64,000 nucleotides of DNA from Blastococcus sp. TF02A-26 (GCF_003319125.1 NZ_QOHG01000002.1:186001-250000); one strand, 5' to 3'. Numbered from the stretch's first letter, positions 25,605 to 37,311 are shown. The notes: a model not told the origin generated them from the sequence alone. Program-made: numbers and translations.

Positions 25605-27196
25605 GCCGCACCCGCCGCGGTCCGCGCACCGGTCATGTAGCCACCGAGTTCCTCGGGCGTCACGGCGCCCGGGTCGACCGTCGCGACCAGCCGGCCGCGC
25701 AGCATCACGTGCAGGGTGTCCGACAGCCCGATGAGCTCGTCGAGGTCGGCGGAGACCAGCACGATCCCCAGCCCCTCGGCGCGGGCGTCCTTGAGCAGCT
25801 CCCAGATGACCGCCTGCGCGCCGACGTCGACGCCGCGGGTCGGGTGGGCGGCCAGCAGCAGCCGCGGCGAGGCGCTCATCTCGCGGCCCACGATCAGCTT
25901 CTGCTGGTTGCCGCCGGACAGCGCGACGGCGAGCGTGTCCGGCCCGGGGGCGCGGACGTCGTACTCGCTCATGATCCGCTGCGTGTCGGCGCGGGCGCCC
26001 CGGCGGTCGATGAACGGCCCCTTCACCGCCGGCGGGCGGGTCTGGTGGCCGAGGATGCGGTTCTCCCACAGCGGGGCCTCGAGCAGCATGCCCTGGCGGT
26101 GCCGGTCCTCCGGGATGAGGCCGATGCCGGCCTCCCGGCGGGCGCGGGTGCTCCAGGCGCTGATGTCGTCGTCGCCGAGGGTGAGCGTGCCGGACGACAG
26201 CGGGCGCAGACCCATGATCGCGTCGACCAGCTCGGCCTGGCCGTTGCCCTCGACACCGGCGATGCCGACGACCTCGCCCTCGCGGACGGTCAGGTGCACG
26301 TCGTCGACCAGGGCGCGACCGTCGGCGTTGCGCACGGTCGCGCCCTCCATGCGCAGCACCACGGTGGACCGGACGGTGGACTCCCGGGTGGCCGGGGTGG
26401 GGAGCTGGGTACCGACCATCAGCTCGGCGAGCTGCTTGACCGTCGTGGTCTTCGGGTCTGCCGTACCGACGGTGGTGCCGCGGCGGATGACGGTGATCGA
26501 GTCGGCGACCCGCCGGACCTCGTCGAGCTTGTGCGAGATGAAGATGACCGTCAGGCCCTCGCGCTTGAGCTCGGCGAGGTTGCGGAAGAGCTCGTCGACC
26601 TCCTGCGGCACCAGGACCGCGGTGGGCTCGTCGAGGATCAGCGTGCGGGCGCCCCGGTAGAGCACCTTCGCGATCTCGACCCGCTGCCGGTCGCCGACGC
26701 CGAGCTCCTCGACCAGCGCGTCGGGCTCCAGGCCGAGGCTGTAGCGCGCGGAGATGCCGTTGATCCGGCGGCGCGCCTCGACCATGTCCAGCCGGCCGCC
26801 CCGGGTGGGCTCGCTGCCGAGGACGATGTTCTCCAGGACGGTGAAGTTGTCGGCCAGCATGAAGTGCTGGTGGACCATGCCGATGCCGGCGGCGATCGCA
26901 TCGGCGGGGCTGCGGAACACCGTCTCGCGGCCGTCGACGACGATCGTCCCCTCGTCGGGGCGGTGCATGCCGTACAGCGTCTTCATCAGCGTCGACTTGC
27001 CGGCGCCGTTCTCGCCCACGATGGCGTGCACCTCGCCGCGGCGGACGCTCAGCTCGATGTCGCGGTTGGCCACCACGCCGGGGAAGCGCTTGGTGATCCC
27101 GCGCAGCTCCACGGCGAGCTCGCTGCCGGGATGCCCGCCGTCGCCGTCCGCGCCGCCCTGGAGCGGCCGGTCCGACGGCCCGCCTGCTGTGGCCAT
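25601..27196 (-). CDS. Nucleoside ABC transporter ATP-binding protein (double ABC domain)
   Basis: A 531-residue protein with two ABC domains. The first has Walker A GENGAGKST, signature LGVGDRQRVEIAKVL and Walker B LILDEPTA. The second has the usual degenerate P-loop GVEGNGQ, signature LSGGNQQK and a Walker B of LLLAAHPTRG, in which the catalytic Glu is His (Gln is more usual in sugar and nucleoside importers). Thus only one site should be fully hydrolytic. The ATG at 27196 follows GAGGGAG; the frame is open upstream but without a comparable site. A strong stem-loop at 27361-27396 separates it from the binding-protein gene, so expression is probably lower than that of the lipoprotein. Confidence 0.87.
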   Translation of the reverse strand: MATAGGPSDRPLQGGADGDGGHPGSELAVELRGITKRFPGVVANRDIELSVRRGEVHAIVGENGAGKSTLMKTLYGMHRPDEGTIVVDGRETVFRSPADAIAAGIGMVHQHFMLADNFTVLENIVLGSEPTRGGRLDMVEARRRINGISARYSLGLEPDALVEELGVGDRQRVEIAKVLYRGARTLILDEPTAVLVPQEVDELFRNLAELKREGLTVIFISHKLDEVRRVADSITVIRRGTTVGTADPKTTTVKQLAELMVGTQLPTPATRESTVRSTVVLRMEGATVRNADGRALVDDVHLTVREGEVVGIAGVEGNGQAELVDAIMGLRPLSSGTLTLGDDDISAWSTRARREAGIGLIPEDRHRQGMLLEAPLWENRILGHQTRPPAVKGPFIDRRGARADTQRIMSEYDVRAPGPDTLAVALSGGNQQKLIVGREMSASPRLLLAAHPTRGVDVGAQAVIWELLKDARAEGLGIVLVSADLDELIGLSDTLHVMLRGRLVATVDPGAVTPEELGGYMTGARTAAGAA

Positions 27197-27360
27197 GGGA
27201 CGTCTCCCTCGCTGCGGCCCCGCAGGTGTCGGGGCCGGTCGTTCCTGGTCGTCCGGCGTGGGGTCTGCCACGCCGTCGGCGACGGTCCGCCGGTGGCGGC
27301 ACCGCCGCATGATGTCTCACCCGTGCCCGTCCGCGCCCCACGGGTGCCGCCCGGACACGG

Positions 27361-27396
27361 CGGCGGGCCCGGGGGTCGTGCTCCCCGGGCCCGCCG
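27361..27396 (-). terminator. Strong stem-loop between bmp lipoprotein gene and ABC ATPase gene
   Basis: A perfect 14-base-pair stem, CGGCGGGCCCGGGG with CCCCGGGCCCGCCG, and an 8-base loop, 32 bases after the stop of the binding-protein gene. It may act as a partial terminator or protect the 3' end, giving more binding protein than transporter. Confidence 0.7.
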
Positions 27397-27427
27397 TCGG
27401 TGCTGTCCCTACCGTGCGAGCGTCAGC

Positions 27428-28510
27428 TCACGGGGTGGTCGGGACGGTGATCTCACCGCTGATGATGCGGTCGCGGTACTCGCCGATCTGGGTCAGGACG
27501 TCGTCGATCTGGCCGCCGCTCTCCGACAGGCCCACGCCCTCGCTCTCGAGGTCGTAGCGCACGTCCGTGCCGCCCTCGATGTCGCCGGCCACGAAGTCGT
27601 CCAGGAACGCCTTCACGCCGTTGTCGACCCGCTTGAGCATCGAGGTCATGATCACGGCCTTCTGCGCCGGGTCGTCGACCGTCTCGTACTGGTCGGAGTC
27701 GACGCCGATGGCCAGCTGCCCGGCGGCGACCGCCGCCTGGAACACGCCGGTGCCCGAGCCGCCCGCCGCGTGGTAGACGATGTCCGCGCCGCCGTCGTAC
27801 ATGCCCTGGGCCAGGATCTGGCCGCGCGCCGGGTCGTTGAAGCCGGAGAAGTCACCGGCCGGCGAGATGTACTGGCTGTTGATCGCGATGTCCGGGTTGA
27901 CCGCGCGGGCCCCGGCCTCGAAGCCGGCCTGGAACTTCTGGATCAGCGGCGACTCGACGCCACCGACGAAGCCGATGGACTGGGTCTCGCTCTTCAGCGC
28001 GGCGGCGACGCCGGCGAGGAAGGAGCCCTGCTCCTCGGCGAACACGATGCCGGTCAGGTTGTCGATCCCGAGCTCGGTGACCTCGGAGTCGATGATCGCG
28101 AAGGTGGTGTCCGGGAAGTCCTCGGCCACCTCGCCGATCGAGTCGCCGTAGGCGAAGCCGACCGCGATGACCGGGTTGTAGCCCTGCTCGGCGAGGGTGG
28201 CCAGACCCTCGACGCGGTCGGAACCGCCGTCGTTCGGGCTGAACTCCTGCACCTCGCCGCCGTGCTCGTCGATCGCCGCCTGGACGCCCGCGTAGGCGGA
28301 GTCGTTGAACGAGCGGTCGCCGCGGCCGCCGGTGTCGTAGGCGAGGCCGATCTTCAGCTCGTCGCCACCGCCGCCACCGCCACCGCTGCCGCCACTGCTG
28401 CCGCCGTCGCCGCCGTCGTCGTCACTGGCACAACCGGCCAGCGCCAGTCCGCCGGCCAGCACGAGCGCCGTGGCTCGGACACCGGCCTTCCTGATCCGCG
28501 CTCCGCGCAC
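27428..28510 (-). CDS. BMP-family nucleoside-binding lipoprotein
   Basis: A 360-residue lipoprotein of the BMP/Med family, the extracytoplasmic receptor for purine and pyrimidine nucleosides. The signal peptide ends in the lipobox LALAGC with Cys27, followed by a Ser/Gly linker with runs of glycine. The binding domain shows IGLAYDTGGRGDRSFNDSA, the sequence marking the family, then GFAYGDSIGEVA, FVGGVESPLIQKFQAGF and DIVYHAAGGSGTGVF. The GTG at 28510 follows AGGAGAG. It heads the importer and salvage gene cluster, with a strong stem-loop after its stop. Nucleoside preference cannot be told from sequence alone. Confidence 0.9.
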   Translation of the reverse strand: MRGARIRKAGVRATALVLAGGLALAGCASDDDGGDGGSSGGSGGGGGGGDELKIGLAYDTGGRGDRSFNDSAYAGVQAAIDEHGGEVQEFSPNDGGSDRVEGLATLAEQGYNPVIAVGFAYGDSIGEVAEDFPDTTFAIIDSEVTELGIDNLTGIVFAEEQGSFLAGVAAALKSETQSIGFVGGVESPLIQKFQAGFEAGARAVNPDIAINSQYISPAGDFSGFNDPARGQILAQGMYDGGADIVYHAAGGSGTGVFQAAVAAGQLAIGVDSDQYETVDDPAQKAVIMTSMLKRVDNGVKAFLDDFVAGDIEGGTDVRYDLESEGVGLSESGGQIDDVLTQIGEYRDRIISGEITVPTTP

Positions 28511-28560
28511 GCCGTCTCTCCTCTTCCTGGGGGGCCGCTCCGGTGTCGCCGGACCGGCCC

Positions 28561-28589
28561 GGTGGACTGCCCGCCGCGCGGCGTCCACC
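28561..28589 (-). promoter_or_regulatory. Dyad in the 5' leader of the nucleoside-binding lipoprotein gene
   Basis: GGTGGAC and GTCCACC flank an inner CGCCGCGCGGCG palindrome, so the untranslated leader could fold into a stable stem about 50 bases before the GTG. It could be an operator or mRNA structure; no known riboswitch was recognised. Confidence 0.35.
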
Positions 28590-28761
28590 CGGCGGTGAGC
28601 CGGGTCGGCCACGGACGGCGACTCAGGAAAGCTACTCGCGGGTACCCGGACCGTTTCCCGTCGTCCCCTGGATAGAGACGTATTCGTTGCCAACCGGCGC
28701 CCGCGGGGTGGGTTGCGTCACCCCACCGTTCCGGTCGGCGCAGGGGCTAGCGTCGGCGTCC

Positions 28762-30051
28762 GTGCGACGGGGGACGGGCCGGCGACCGGCCGGCGGAGCG
28801 TGCGCGGCGGCGCTGGCGGCGGTGCTGGTGCTGCTGGGCGCGGCCGGCCCCGCGCTCGCGGCGCCGGCCCGGCCCACCGCCGATCCCACGGCGCCGACGC
28901 CCACCGCGCCGTACCCGGGCGGCCCGCCGCAGGGCAGCGCCCCGGACGGCAGCACGGTCGGGGGCGAGGGCCTCGACACCCGCGGGCTCGTCGTCGGCGA
29001 CGGGACACCGCCGCTGCCGGACGGGATCGCCGCGCAGGGCTGGCTGGTCGCCGACGCGCTCTCCGGCGAGATCCTGGCGGCGCGGGACCCGCACGGCCGC
29101 TACTACCCGGCCAGCACCCTCAAGACGCTGACCCTGCTGACGCTCGCGCCGCGGCTGGACCCCGCCCAGGTGGTGGAGGGCACCGTCGAGGACGAGCAGG
29201 TGGAGGGCAGCCGGGTCGGGCTCGTCGCCGGGGGGCGGTACCCGGTGTCGCTGCTGTTCCAGGCCCTGGTCCTGCAGTCGGGCAACGACGCGGCCAACGC
29301 GCTGGCCCGCGCCGGCGGCGGTCTGGAGGCGACCGTGGCCGCAATGAATGCGACGGCGGCCGAGATCGGCGCCTTCGACACCGTCGCCGGCACGCCGTCG
29401 GGCCTGGACGTCGCCGGCCAGTCCTCGTCCCCCTACGACCTGGCGCTGGTGTTCCGCCGGCTCGTCGCCGACCCGGGGACGGCGGCCGTGCTGGCGACGC
29501 CGACCGCGCAGATGCCGCCGGTGGAGGGCCGCTCCCCCGGCTACCAGATCCAGAACCAGAACCCCCTGGCCGGCTACCCCGGGGGCCTCGGCGGCAAGAC
29601 CGGGTTCACCGACGCCGCCCGGCACACCTTCGTCACCGCGGCCGAGCGGGACGGCCGTCGCCTGGTCGTCAGCGTGATGGACACCGAGAACGTGCCGCTG
29701 CGCGCCGCCGACCAGGCCGGGCTGCTGCTCGACTGGGGCTTCGCCACAGACCCGTCCACCGAGGGCGTGGGCCGGCTGGTCGCCTCCGGCGCCGAGGCCC
29801 TCGCCGCTCCCGACCCGACGACCACACCGACGACCACACCGACGACCGCACCGCCGAGCGCGGCTCCCCCGGCCGGGCACACCGCACCGGTGGCCGCGCC
29901 CCGGGAGGAGGCCTCCGGGTCGGCGGTCGCCGGCGTCGTGCTGGCGGTGCTCGCCGGGATCGTCGTCGTCGCCACCGTCGTCGGCCGGCGGCGCGCGGTC
30001 ATCCGTCCGCCGGGGCGAAGCGACGCAGGGTCGCCGTCCACGCCGCCGTGA
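28762..30051 (+). CDS. D-alanyl-D-alanine carboxypeptidase (DacB1-like)
   Basis: A 429-residue penicillin-binding carboxypeptidase (S11) that trims the terminal D-Ala of peptidoglycan stems outside the membrane. After a signal peptide (residues about 1-34, ending GPALAAPA) and a Pro-rich spacer come the active-site motifs SxxK at 118-121 (PASTLK), SGN at 173-175 and KTG at 279-281. A Thr/Pro-rich region with TTTPTTTPTT precedes a C-terminal membrane helix and RRR. The order dacB1-yihY-trpS is conserved in mycobacteria. GTG 28762 is 8 bases after a TAGCGT -10 box. Its last 53 bases overlap the convergent yihY gene. Confidence 0.88.
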   Translation: MRRGTGRRPAGGACAAALAAVLVLLGAAGPALAAPARPTADPTAPTPTAPYPGGPPQGSAPDGSTVGGEGLDTRGLVVGDGTPPLPDGIAAQGWLVADALSGEILAARDPHGRYYPASTLKTLTLLTLAPRLDPAQVVEGTVEDEQVEGSRVGLVAGGRYPVSLLFQALVLQSGNDAANALARAGGGLEATVAAMNATAAEIGAFDTVAGTPSGLDVAGQSSSPYDLALVFRRLVADPGTAAVLATPTAQMPPVEGRSPGYQIQNQNPLAGYPGGLGGKTGFTDAARHTFVTAAERDGRRLVVSVMDTENVPLRAADQAGLLLDWGFATDPSTEGVGRLVASGAEALAAPDPTTTPTTTPTTAPPSAAPPAGHTAPVAAPREEASGSAVAGVVLAVLAGIVVVATVVGRRRAVIRPPGRSDAGSPSTPP

Positions 30052-30955
30052 AGAAGGCGAACCGGAAGACGACGTTGATCCAGACCAGGATGCCGACGGC
30101 GCCGCCCAGGGCCGACGACGTCACGCTGTCGTCGATCAGCGAGAGGTAGTAGCTGCCCACCACCTTCATGACCTCGAAGCCGACCGCACCGAACAGCGCG
30201 CCGAGCCACAGGTCGCGCAGCCGGTGCCGGTTGCCGGGGACCACCCGCAGCAGCCACAGGAAGACGACGACGTCGGTGGCCAGCGCCAGCAGCAGGCCCA
30301 GGAGCGTCATCAGCAGGGACATCCCGGCGACGTCGTCGAGCCCGAGCAGCTCCAGGGTCCAGGAGGTGGCCGTGGTCGCGGCGCCGGTGAGGGCGAGGCT
30401 CACGAGCCCCACGGCGCCGAGCAGCACGAGCGCCAGGAGGTCCTGGAGGTTGTCCCGCCAGAACTCCGGCTCGTCGACGCGGCCCTTCCAGATCTGCTCC
30501 ATGCCGACGCGGAGCTTGTCCATCGCCCGGAGCCCGGCGTACAGGAAGCCGACCAGGCCGATCAGCCCGGTGAGGCCCGCCGCGCCGACGGCGCCGCGCA
30601 GTTCGTCGACGATGCCGCGGCCGGTCGCCCCGGGGAACGCCTCGCGGACCGTGTCGTACAGCTCCCGCTGCAGGAGCGCGTCACCGGCCAGCACCAGGCC
30701 GATCACCGACGCCGCGAGCAGCAGGACGGGGAACAGTCCGAGGAACGCGAAGTAGGTGACGCCCGCGGCCAGCAGGTCACCCTGGTTGCGCTGGTAGCGG
30801 CCGCCGGCGCGGGCCAGGTGGTCGAACCAGCGCCAGCGGCGCCGCAGGGCGGCGATCCTCTCGGTGCCCCGCTGCCAGGTGCGGTCGACCCACGCCAGAC
30901 GTCCCGCTCCCCCGGCCGGAGCGGCCTCCTCGGGACGGGCACGGGTGGCGCTCAT
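29999..30955 (-). CDS. YihY/BrkB family inner-membrane protein
   Basis: A 318-residue polytopic protein of the YihY (UPF0761) family, with six predicted membrane spans. Family stretches: GDLLAAGVTYFAFLGLFPVLLL (first helix), the loop GFLYAGLRAMDKLRVGMEQIW, DNLQDLLALVLLGAV and GALFGAVGFEVMKVVGSYY. The protein was once thought to be RNase BN; that name is wrong and the function is not known. The 3' end overlaps the convergent carboxypeptidase gene by 53 bases, so the two messages are complementary there. Upstream neighbours on the same strand are a 2'-5' RNA ligase-like gene and trpS. Confidence 0.87.
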   Translation of the reverse strand: MSATRARPEEAAPAGGAGRLAWVDRTWQRGTERIAALRRRWRWFDHLARAGGRYQRNQGDLLAAGVTYFAFLGLFPVLLLAASVIGLVLAGDALLQRELYDTVREAFPGATGRGIVDELRGAVGAAGLTGLIGLVGFLYAGLRAMDKLRVGMEQIWKGRVDEPEFWRDNLQDLLALVLLGAVGLVSLALTGAATTATSWTLELLGLDDVAGMSLLMTLLGLLLALATDVVVFLWLLRVVPGNRHRLRDLWLGALFGAVGFEVMKVVGSYYLSLIDDSVTSSALGGAVGILVWINVVFRFAFFTAAWTATLRRFAPADG

Positions 30956-30973
30956 CGGACGGTGGTCCCTCGG

Positions 30974-33772
<2,799 letters not shown>

Positions 33773-33835
33773 GTCGTCGTCCTCCCCGGGGCCGCCTGCC
33801 CGCGAGGCCCCCGGGTCGATCCCGGCGGACGTCCC

Positions 33836-33841
33836 TAGGGT
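33836..33841 (+). promoter_or_regulatory. -10 box of leaderless galE transcript
   Basis: TAGGGT ends 6 bases before the ATG of galE, and no ribosome site lies between, so transcription probably starts at the A of the ATG. Confidence 0.5.
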
Positions 33842-33847
33842 GGGCCC

Positions 33848-34804
33848 ATGCGCGTTCTCGTCGCCGGCGGCGCCGGCTACATCGGCAGCGTAGTCACGGC
33901 CGCCCTGGTGGAGGCCGGGCACGAGGTGACGGTCCTCGACGACCTGTCCACCGGGCACGCCGACGCCGTCAGCGAGGGCGCCCGGTTCGTGCAGACGTCG
34001 CTGCAGGAGTCCGCGCCGGTGCTGGCGGAGGTGCGGCCGGAGGCGGTGCTGCACTTCGCCGCGAAGAGCCTGGTCGGCGAGTCCCAGGTCGAGCCGGAGC
34101 TGTACTGGGAGCACAACGTCGGCGGCTCGCTGGCGCTCCTGGAGGCCATGCGGGCGGTGGACTGCCGGCGGATCGTCTTCTCCTCCACCGCCGCCACCTA
34201 CGGCGAGCCGGAGCAGGTGCCGATCCGCGAGGACGCGCCCACGAAGCCGACTAACACCTACGGCGCCACCAAGCTCGCCGTCGACGCGATGCTCACCTCG
34301 TACGCGACCGCGTACGACTTCGCCGCGGTCAGCCTGCGGTACTTCAACGTCGCCGGCGCCGCCTACGGCCTGGGCGAGCGGCACACCACCGAGACGCACC
34401 TCATCCCGATCGCGCTGCAGGTCGCGGCCGGGCAGCGCGAGGCGATGACCGTGTACGGCGAGGACTACCCGACGCCCGACGGCACCTGCATCCGCGACTA
34501 CATCCACGTGCAGGACCTCTCCGACGCCCACCTGCTGGCGTTGGACGCGCCGCGGCCCGGTGAGCACCGGATCTACAACCTGGGCAACGGCACCGGGTTC
34601 TCGGTGCAGCAGGTGGTCGACGCCGTCCGGGAGGTCACCGGGCACCCGGTGCCGGTGGAGGTCGGTCAGCGGCGGGCAGGCGACCCGGCGCAGCTGGTGG
34701 CTGCCAGCGACCGCATCCGGGCCGACCTGGGGTGGACGCCGCGGCACACCGACCTGGCCGGCATCGTGCGCGACGCCTGGGAGACCGCGCAGAGGCGCGC
34801 CTGA
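33848..34804 (+). CDS. galE: UDP-glucose 4-epimerase
   Basis: A 318-residue short-chain dehydrogenase/reductase of the extended type that interconverts UDP-glucose and UDP-galactose. The NAD-binding motif is [10 protein letters not shown] at residues 4-13; DDLSTGH follows; HFAAKSLV, the catalytic Ser region [10 protein letters not shown] and YxxxK as YGATK are all present; then [23 protein letters not shown] is the usual substrate-side motif. It supplies UDP-galactose for cell-wall polysaccharides. It is monocistronic, bounded by a bidirectional stem-loop at 34807-34867. Confidence 0.92.
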   Translation: MRVLVAGGAGYIGSVVTAALVEAGHEVTVLDDLSTGHADAVSEGARFVQTSLQESAPVLAEVRPEAVLHFAAKSLVGESQVEPELYWEHNVGGSLALLEAMRAVDCRRIVFSSTAATYGEPEQVPIREDAPTKPTNTYGATKLAVDAMLTSYATAYDFAAVSLRYFNVAGAAYGLGERHTTETHLIPIALQVAAGQREAMTVYGEDYPTPDGTCIRDYIHVQDLSDAHLLALDAPRPGEHRIYNLGNGTGFSVQQVVDAVREVTGHPVPVEVGQRRAGDPAQLVAASDRIRADLGWTPRHTDLAGIVRDAWETAQRRA

Positions 34805-34806
34805 CG

Positions 34807-34867
34807 AGGCATGGGAAGCGACACCCCCGTGTAGCGCCACAGGACGTGGGGTTCGCTTCCCATGCCT
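34807..34867. terminator. Bidirectional stem-loop between galE and the CNNM-type gene
   Basis: AGGCATGGGAAGCG (34807-34820) pairs perfectly with CGCTTCCCATGCCT (34854-34867); inner bases ACCCC/GGGGT can extend the stem. It ends 3 bases before the stop of the convergent gene, so it could end both transcripts. The long arms are unusual for a simple terminator. Confidence 0.6.
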
Positions 34868-34870
34868 GGA

Positions 34871-36211
34871 CTACGACGAGCCGATCGTGGGGGTCGAGAT
34901 GTCCGCCGGGTCGGCCTCCGGCGGTGGCTCGGGGCGGGTGACCGCCAGCCGCGCGATCCGCCGGCCGTCCAGCTCCAGCACGGTCAGCCGGCGACCCTCC
35001 ACCACCACGACGTCCCCCACCTGTGGCAGCCGGCCGAGCTCGGCGAGGACATACCCGGCGACGGTCTCGTAGGGCCCCTCAGGCAGGTGGAGGCCGGTCA
35101 CCTCGGCGAAGTCGTCGAGGTTGAGCAGTCCGTCGACGTCCTGCGGGCCGCCGGGCACGTCCTCCGGCTCGGGCGTGACGTCGTCGTCGTACTCGTCGTA
35201 GATCTCGCCGATGACCTCCTCGATGAGGTCCTCGAGCGTGACGATCCCGTCGGTGCCGCCGTACTCGTCGACGACGATCGCCAGGTGCTGGTTCTCCCGG
35301 CGCATCTCCGACAGGGCGGTGAGCACGCCCGCGGTGCCGGGCAGCCGCTTCACCTCGCGGGCCAGGTCGCCGACGGTCGCGGCGCGGCCGGCCGGGTGGT
35401 TGGGCAGCAGCAGGTCGCGGATGTGCACGAAGCCGATGACGTCGTCCTGGTCGCGCCCGACGACCGGGTAGCGGGAGCGGCTGGAGTCGGCCACCTGGCG
35501 GGCGGCTCGGCTGGCGGTCAGGGAGGCGTCGAGGAAGTCGACCTCCGTGCGTGGTGTCATCACCTCGCGGACCTCGCGGTCACCGGCGCGGAAGACCTCC
35601 CCGATGAGCTGGCGCTCGTCGCTGCTCAGGGACTCGTGCGCGGCGACCAGGTCGCGCAGCTCCTCCTGGCTGATCTGCTCGCCGCTGGCCTTGGGGTCAC
35701 CGCCCAGCAGCCGGACCAGGATGTTGGTCGACCGCGACAGCAGCCAGATGACCGGGCGGGCGGCCTTGGCGATGCCGTTGAGCGGTGCGGCGACCAGCAG
35801 CGAGAACCCCTCCGCCCGCTGCAGCGCCAGCCGCTTGGGCGTCAGCTCGCCGACCACGAGGGACAGGTAGCTGATCGCGATCGTGACCAGGACCAGGGCC
35901 AGCGTGGAGGCCAGCCCCTCCGACATGCCGCGCTCGGCGAACACGTCGGCGAGCGGGGCCGACAGCGTGCTGGCGCCGAAGGCGGCGGAGAAGAACCCGG
36001 CGAGCGTGACGCCGACCTGCACGGCGGCGAGGAAGCGGTTGGGGTCGCTGAGCAGCTTGGACACCGCACGGCCGCGGCGTCCCTCGTTCTCGGCCATCGC
36101 GCGGACCTGCGACTCGCGCAGGGACACCAGGGCGATCTCCGCTCCCGAGAAGGCGCCGCCGATCAGGACGAAGACGACGACCATGACGATGTTGAGCCAG
36201 ACGTCGCTCAC
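34871..36211 (-). CDS. CNNM/CorC-type (hemolysin family) membrane protein with CBS domains
   Basis: A 446-residue membrane protein: an N-terminal DUF21/CNNM domain with four helices (FVLIGGAFSGAEIALVSL, VQVGVTLAGFFSAAFGAST, VVGELTPKRLAL), then paired CBS domains (VMTPRTEVDFLD, IVVDEYGGTDGIVTLEDLIEEVIGEI abbreviated here to its family core VDEYGG), then a CorC-HlyC domain near the C-terminus. Such proteins take part in magnesium or other divalent cation export and homeostasis. Start chosen at GTG 36211 (VSDVWLNIV) with AGGAG upstream; the frame is open for 37 more codons of low-quality sequence. It stands alone, convergent with galE. Confidence 0.85.
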   Translation of the reverse strand: MSDVWLNIVMVVVFVLIGGAFSGAEIALVSLRESQVRAMAENEGRRGRAVSKLLSDPNRFLAAVQVGVTLAGFFSAAFGASTLSAPLADVFAERGMSEGLASTLALVLVTIAISYLSLVVGELTPKRLALQRAEGFSLLVAAPLNGIAKAARPVIWLLSRSTNILVRLLGGDPKASGEQISQEELRDLVAAHESLSSDERQLIGEVFRAGDREVREVMTPRTEVDFLDASLTASRAARQVADSSRSRYPVVGRDQDDVIGFVHIRDLLLPNHPAGRAATVGDLAREVKRLPGTAGVLTALSEMRRENQHLAIVVDEYGGTDGIVTLEDLIEEVIGEIYDEYDDDVTPEPEDVPGGPQDVDGLLNLDDFAEVTGLHLPEGPYETVAGYVLAELGRLPQVGDVVVVEGRRLTVLELDGRRIARLAVTRPEPPPEADPADISTPTIGSS

Positions 36212-36364
36212 CGGCGGCGTGCTCCTGTCGGTTCGGGTGCAGGGGGTCGAGGGCTGGGGCCTGTGACCATGCTGCCCGTCGCGCGGCCCGCTGCCCACCG
36301 GGCGGTCCCTCGAACTGATCACAGGCGGGACACCCCGGCGACGCTCTGCTGCCGGTAGCCTGGT

Positions 36365-36380
36365 GTGACGGATCGGTCAC
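36365..36380 (+). promoter_or_regulatory. GTNAC-N6-GTNAC box upstream of the CAP-domain gene (MtrA-like)
   Basis: GTGAC, 6 bases, GTCAC. This fits the direct-repeat form described for the response regulator MtrA, which controls many cell-wall genes in actinobacteria. It is also a perfect inverted repeat, so another dimeric regulator is possible. Confidence 0.4.
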
Positions 36381-36422
36381 GGCCGGTTCGGACTCTTCCC
36401 CGTTCCTCTGCGAGGTCCCCGC

Positions 36423-37259
36423 GTGCACCACCTCCCGGTCGGCCCCTCCCCGATCGCCCGCCTGGCCGCCGCCCTGCGCCGGAGGTCGGGGCTCCTGACG
36501 GCCGCCGCCGCGTGCGCCGTCGTCGCCGCCCTCGTGCTGACGGCCGTGCTGCTGACCGGAGGAGCCGGGTCCCCCGAGGACCCGGCGACCGCGGGTGCGT
36601 CGTCCCCCGCGCCGTCCCCGGAGGGTGCCGAGACGGCGCCGGCCGCCCCGCCGTCGACCGCTGCCGGGGCTCCGGACACGAGCACGGCGCCGCCGCCCCC
36701 GGATCCCGCACCGGCCAGCACCGTCGCCGAAGCGCCTCCGGCGGCCTCCACGGCCGGCACCCCGGAGGCCGGTCCCGCCGACCCGGTGCCGCCGCGACCG
36801 GCACCGCGCCCCGCCCCGCAGGCCGCCCCGGCGCCGCCGCCGGTGGCCGCCCGGCCCGCTCCGGCGGCTCCGGCCGCGGCGCCGCCGAACGGACCGGTGG
36901 AGGCGCAGGTGCTGGCACTGGTCAACCAGCAGCGGGCCGCCGCCGGGTGCGCGGCCGTCACCGCCGACGCCGGGCTCGCCGCCGTCGCGCGGGCACACAG
37001 CGCCGACATGCGCGACCGCGGCTTCTTCGACCACACCAACCCCGACCGGCAGGACCCGTTCGACCGGGCCGCCGCGGCCGGGTCCTCCGCCCGGGCGGAG
37101 AACATCGCCCGCGGCCAGGCCGACGCCGCCGCCGTCATGCAGGCCTGGATGACCAGCCCGGGACACCGGGCCAACATCCTGAACTGCGGGCTCACCCGGC
37201 TCGGGGTTGGCGTCGCCGACGGCCCGGGCGGCCCGTGGTGGACCCAGCTCTTCGGCTGA
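36423..37259 (+). CDS. CAP (SCP/PR-1) domain protein, membrane-anchored or secreted
   Basis: A 278-residue protein with an N-terminal membrane helix (about 24-46, LLTAAAACAVVAALVLTAVL), a long Pro/Ala-rich linker (50-158) and a C-terminal CAP domain. The domain shows VLALVNQQRAAAGCAAV, ARAHSADMRDRGFFDHTNP, SARAENIA and MTSPGHRANILNCG, the usual cysteine-containing CAP signature. Bacterial CAP proteins are often seen near envelope genes; no enzyme activity is established for most. GTG 36423 was chosen because it precedes the membrane helix. An MtrA-like box lies 43 bases upstream, in keeping with a cell-wall role. Confidence 0.86.
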   Translation: MHHLPVGPSPIARLAAALRRRSGLLTAAAACAVVAALVLTAVLLTGGAGSPEDPATAGASSPAPSPEGAETAPAAPPSTAAGAPDTSTAPPPPDPAPASTVAEAPPAASTAGTPEAGPADPVPPRPAPRPAPQAAPAPPPVAARPAPAAPAAAPPNGPVEAQVLALVNQQRAAAGCAAVTADAGLAAVARAHSADMRDRGFFDHTNPDRQDPFDRAAAAGSSARAENIARGQADAAAVMQAWMTSPGHRANILNCGLTRLGVGVADGPGGPWWTQLFG

Positions 37260-37273
37260 CCACCCCCGGACAC

Positions 37274-37311
37274 ACGTCGGCCCCCTCACCCACAGGCGAG
37301 GGGGCCGACGT
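37274..37311. terminator. Bidirectional stem-loop between the CAP gene and icd
   Basis: A perfect 14-base-pair stem, ACGTCGGCCCCCTC with GAGGGGGCCGACGT, and a 10-base loop, located between convergent stops at 37259 and 37329. Confidence 0.75.

Noticed and set aside
24360-27341. A 993-codon open frame apparently fusing the first permease to upstream sequence
   Set aside because: Only the part from ATG 25604 is permease-like; the rest is another frame of the ABC ATPase gene, and the ATGA overlap marks the real start.
36364-36381. CRP/GlxR-type site TGTGA-TCAC before the CAP-domain gene
   Set aside because: The half-sites are 8 bases apart, not 6, so the GTNAC-N6-GTNAC reading fits better.
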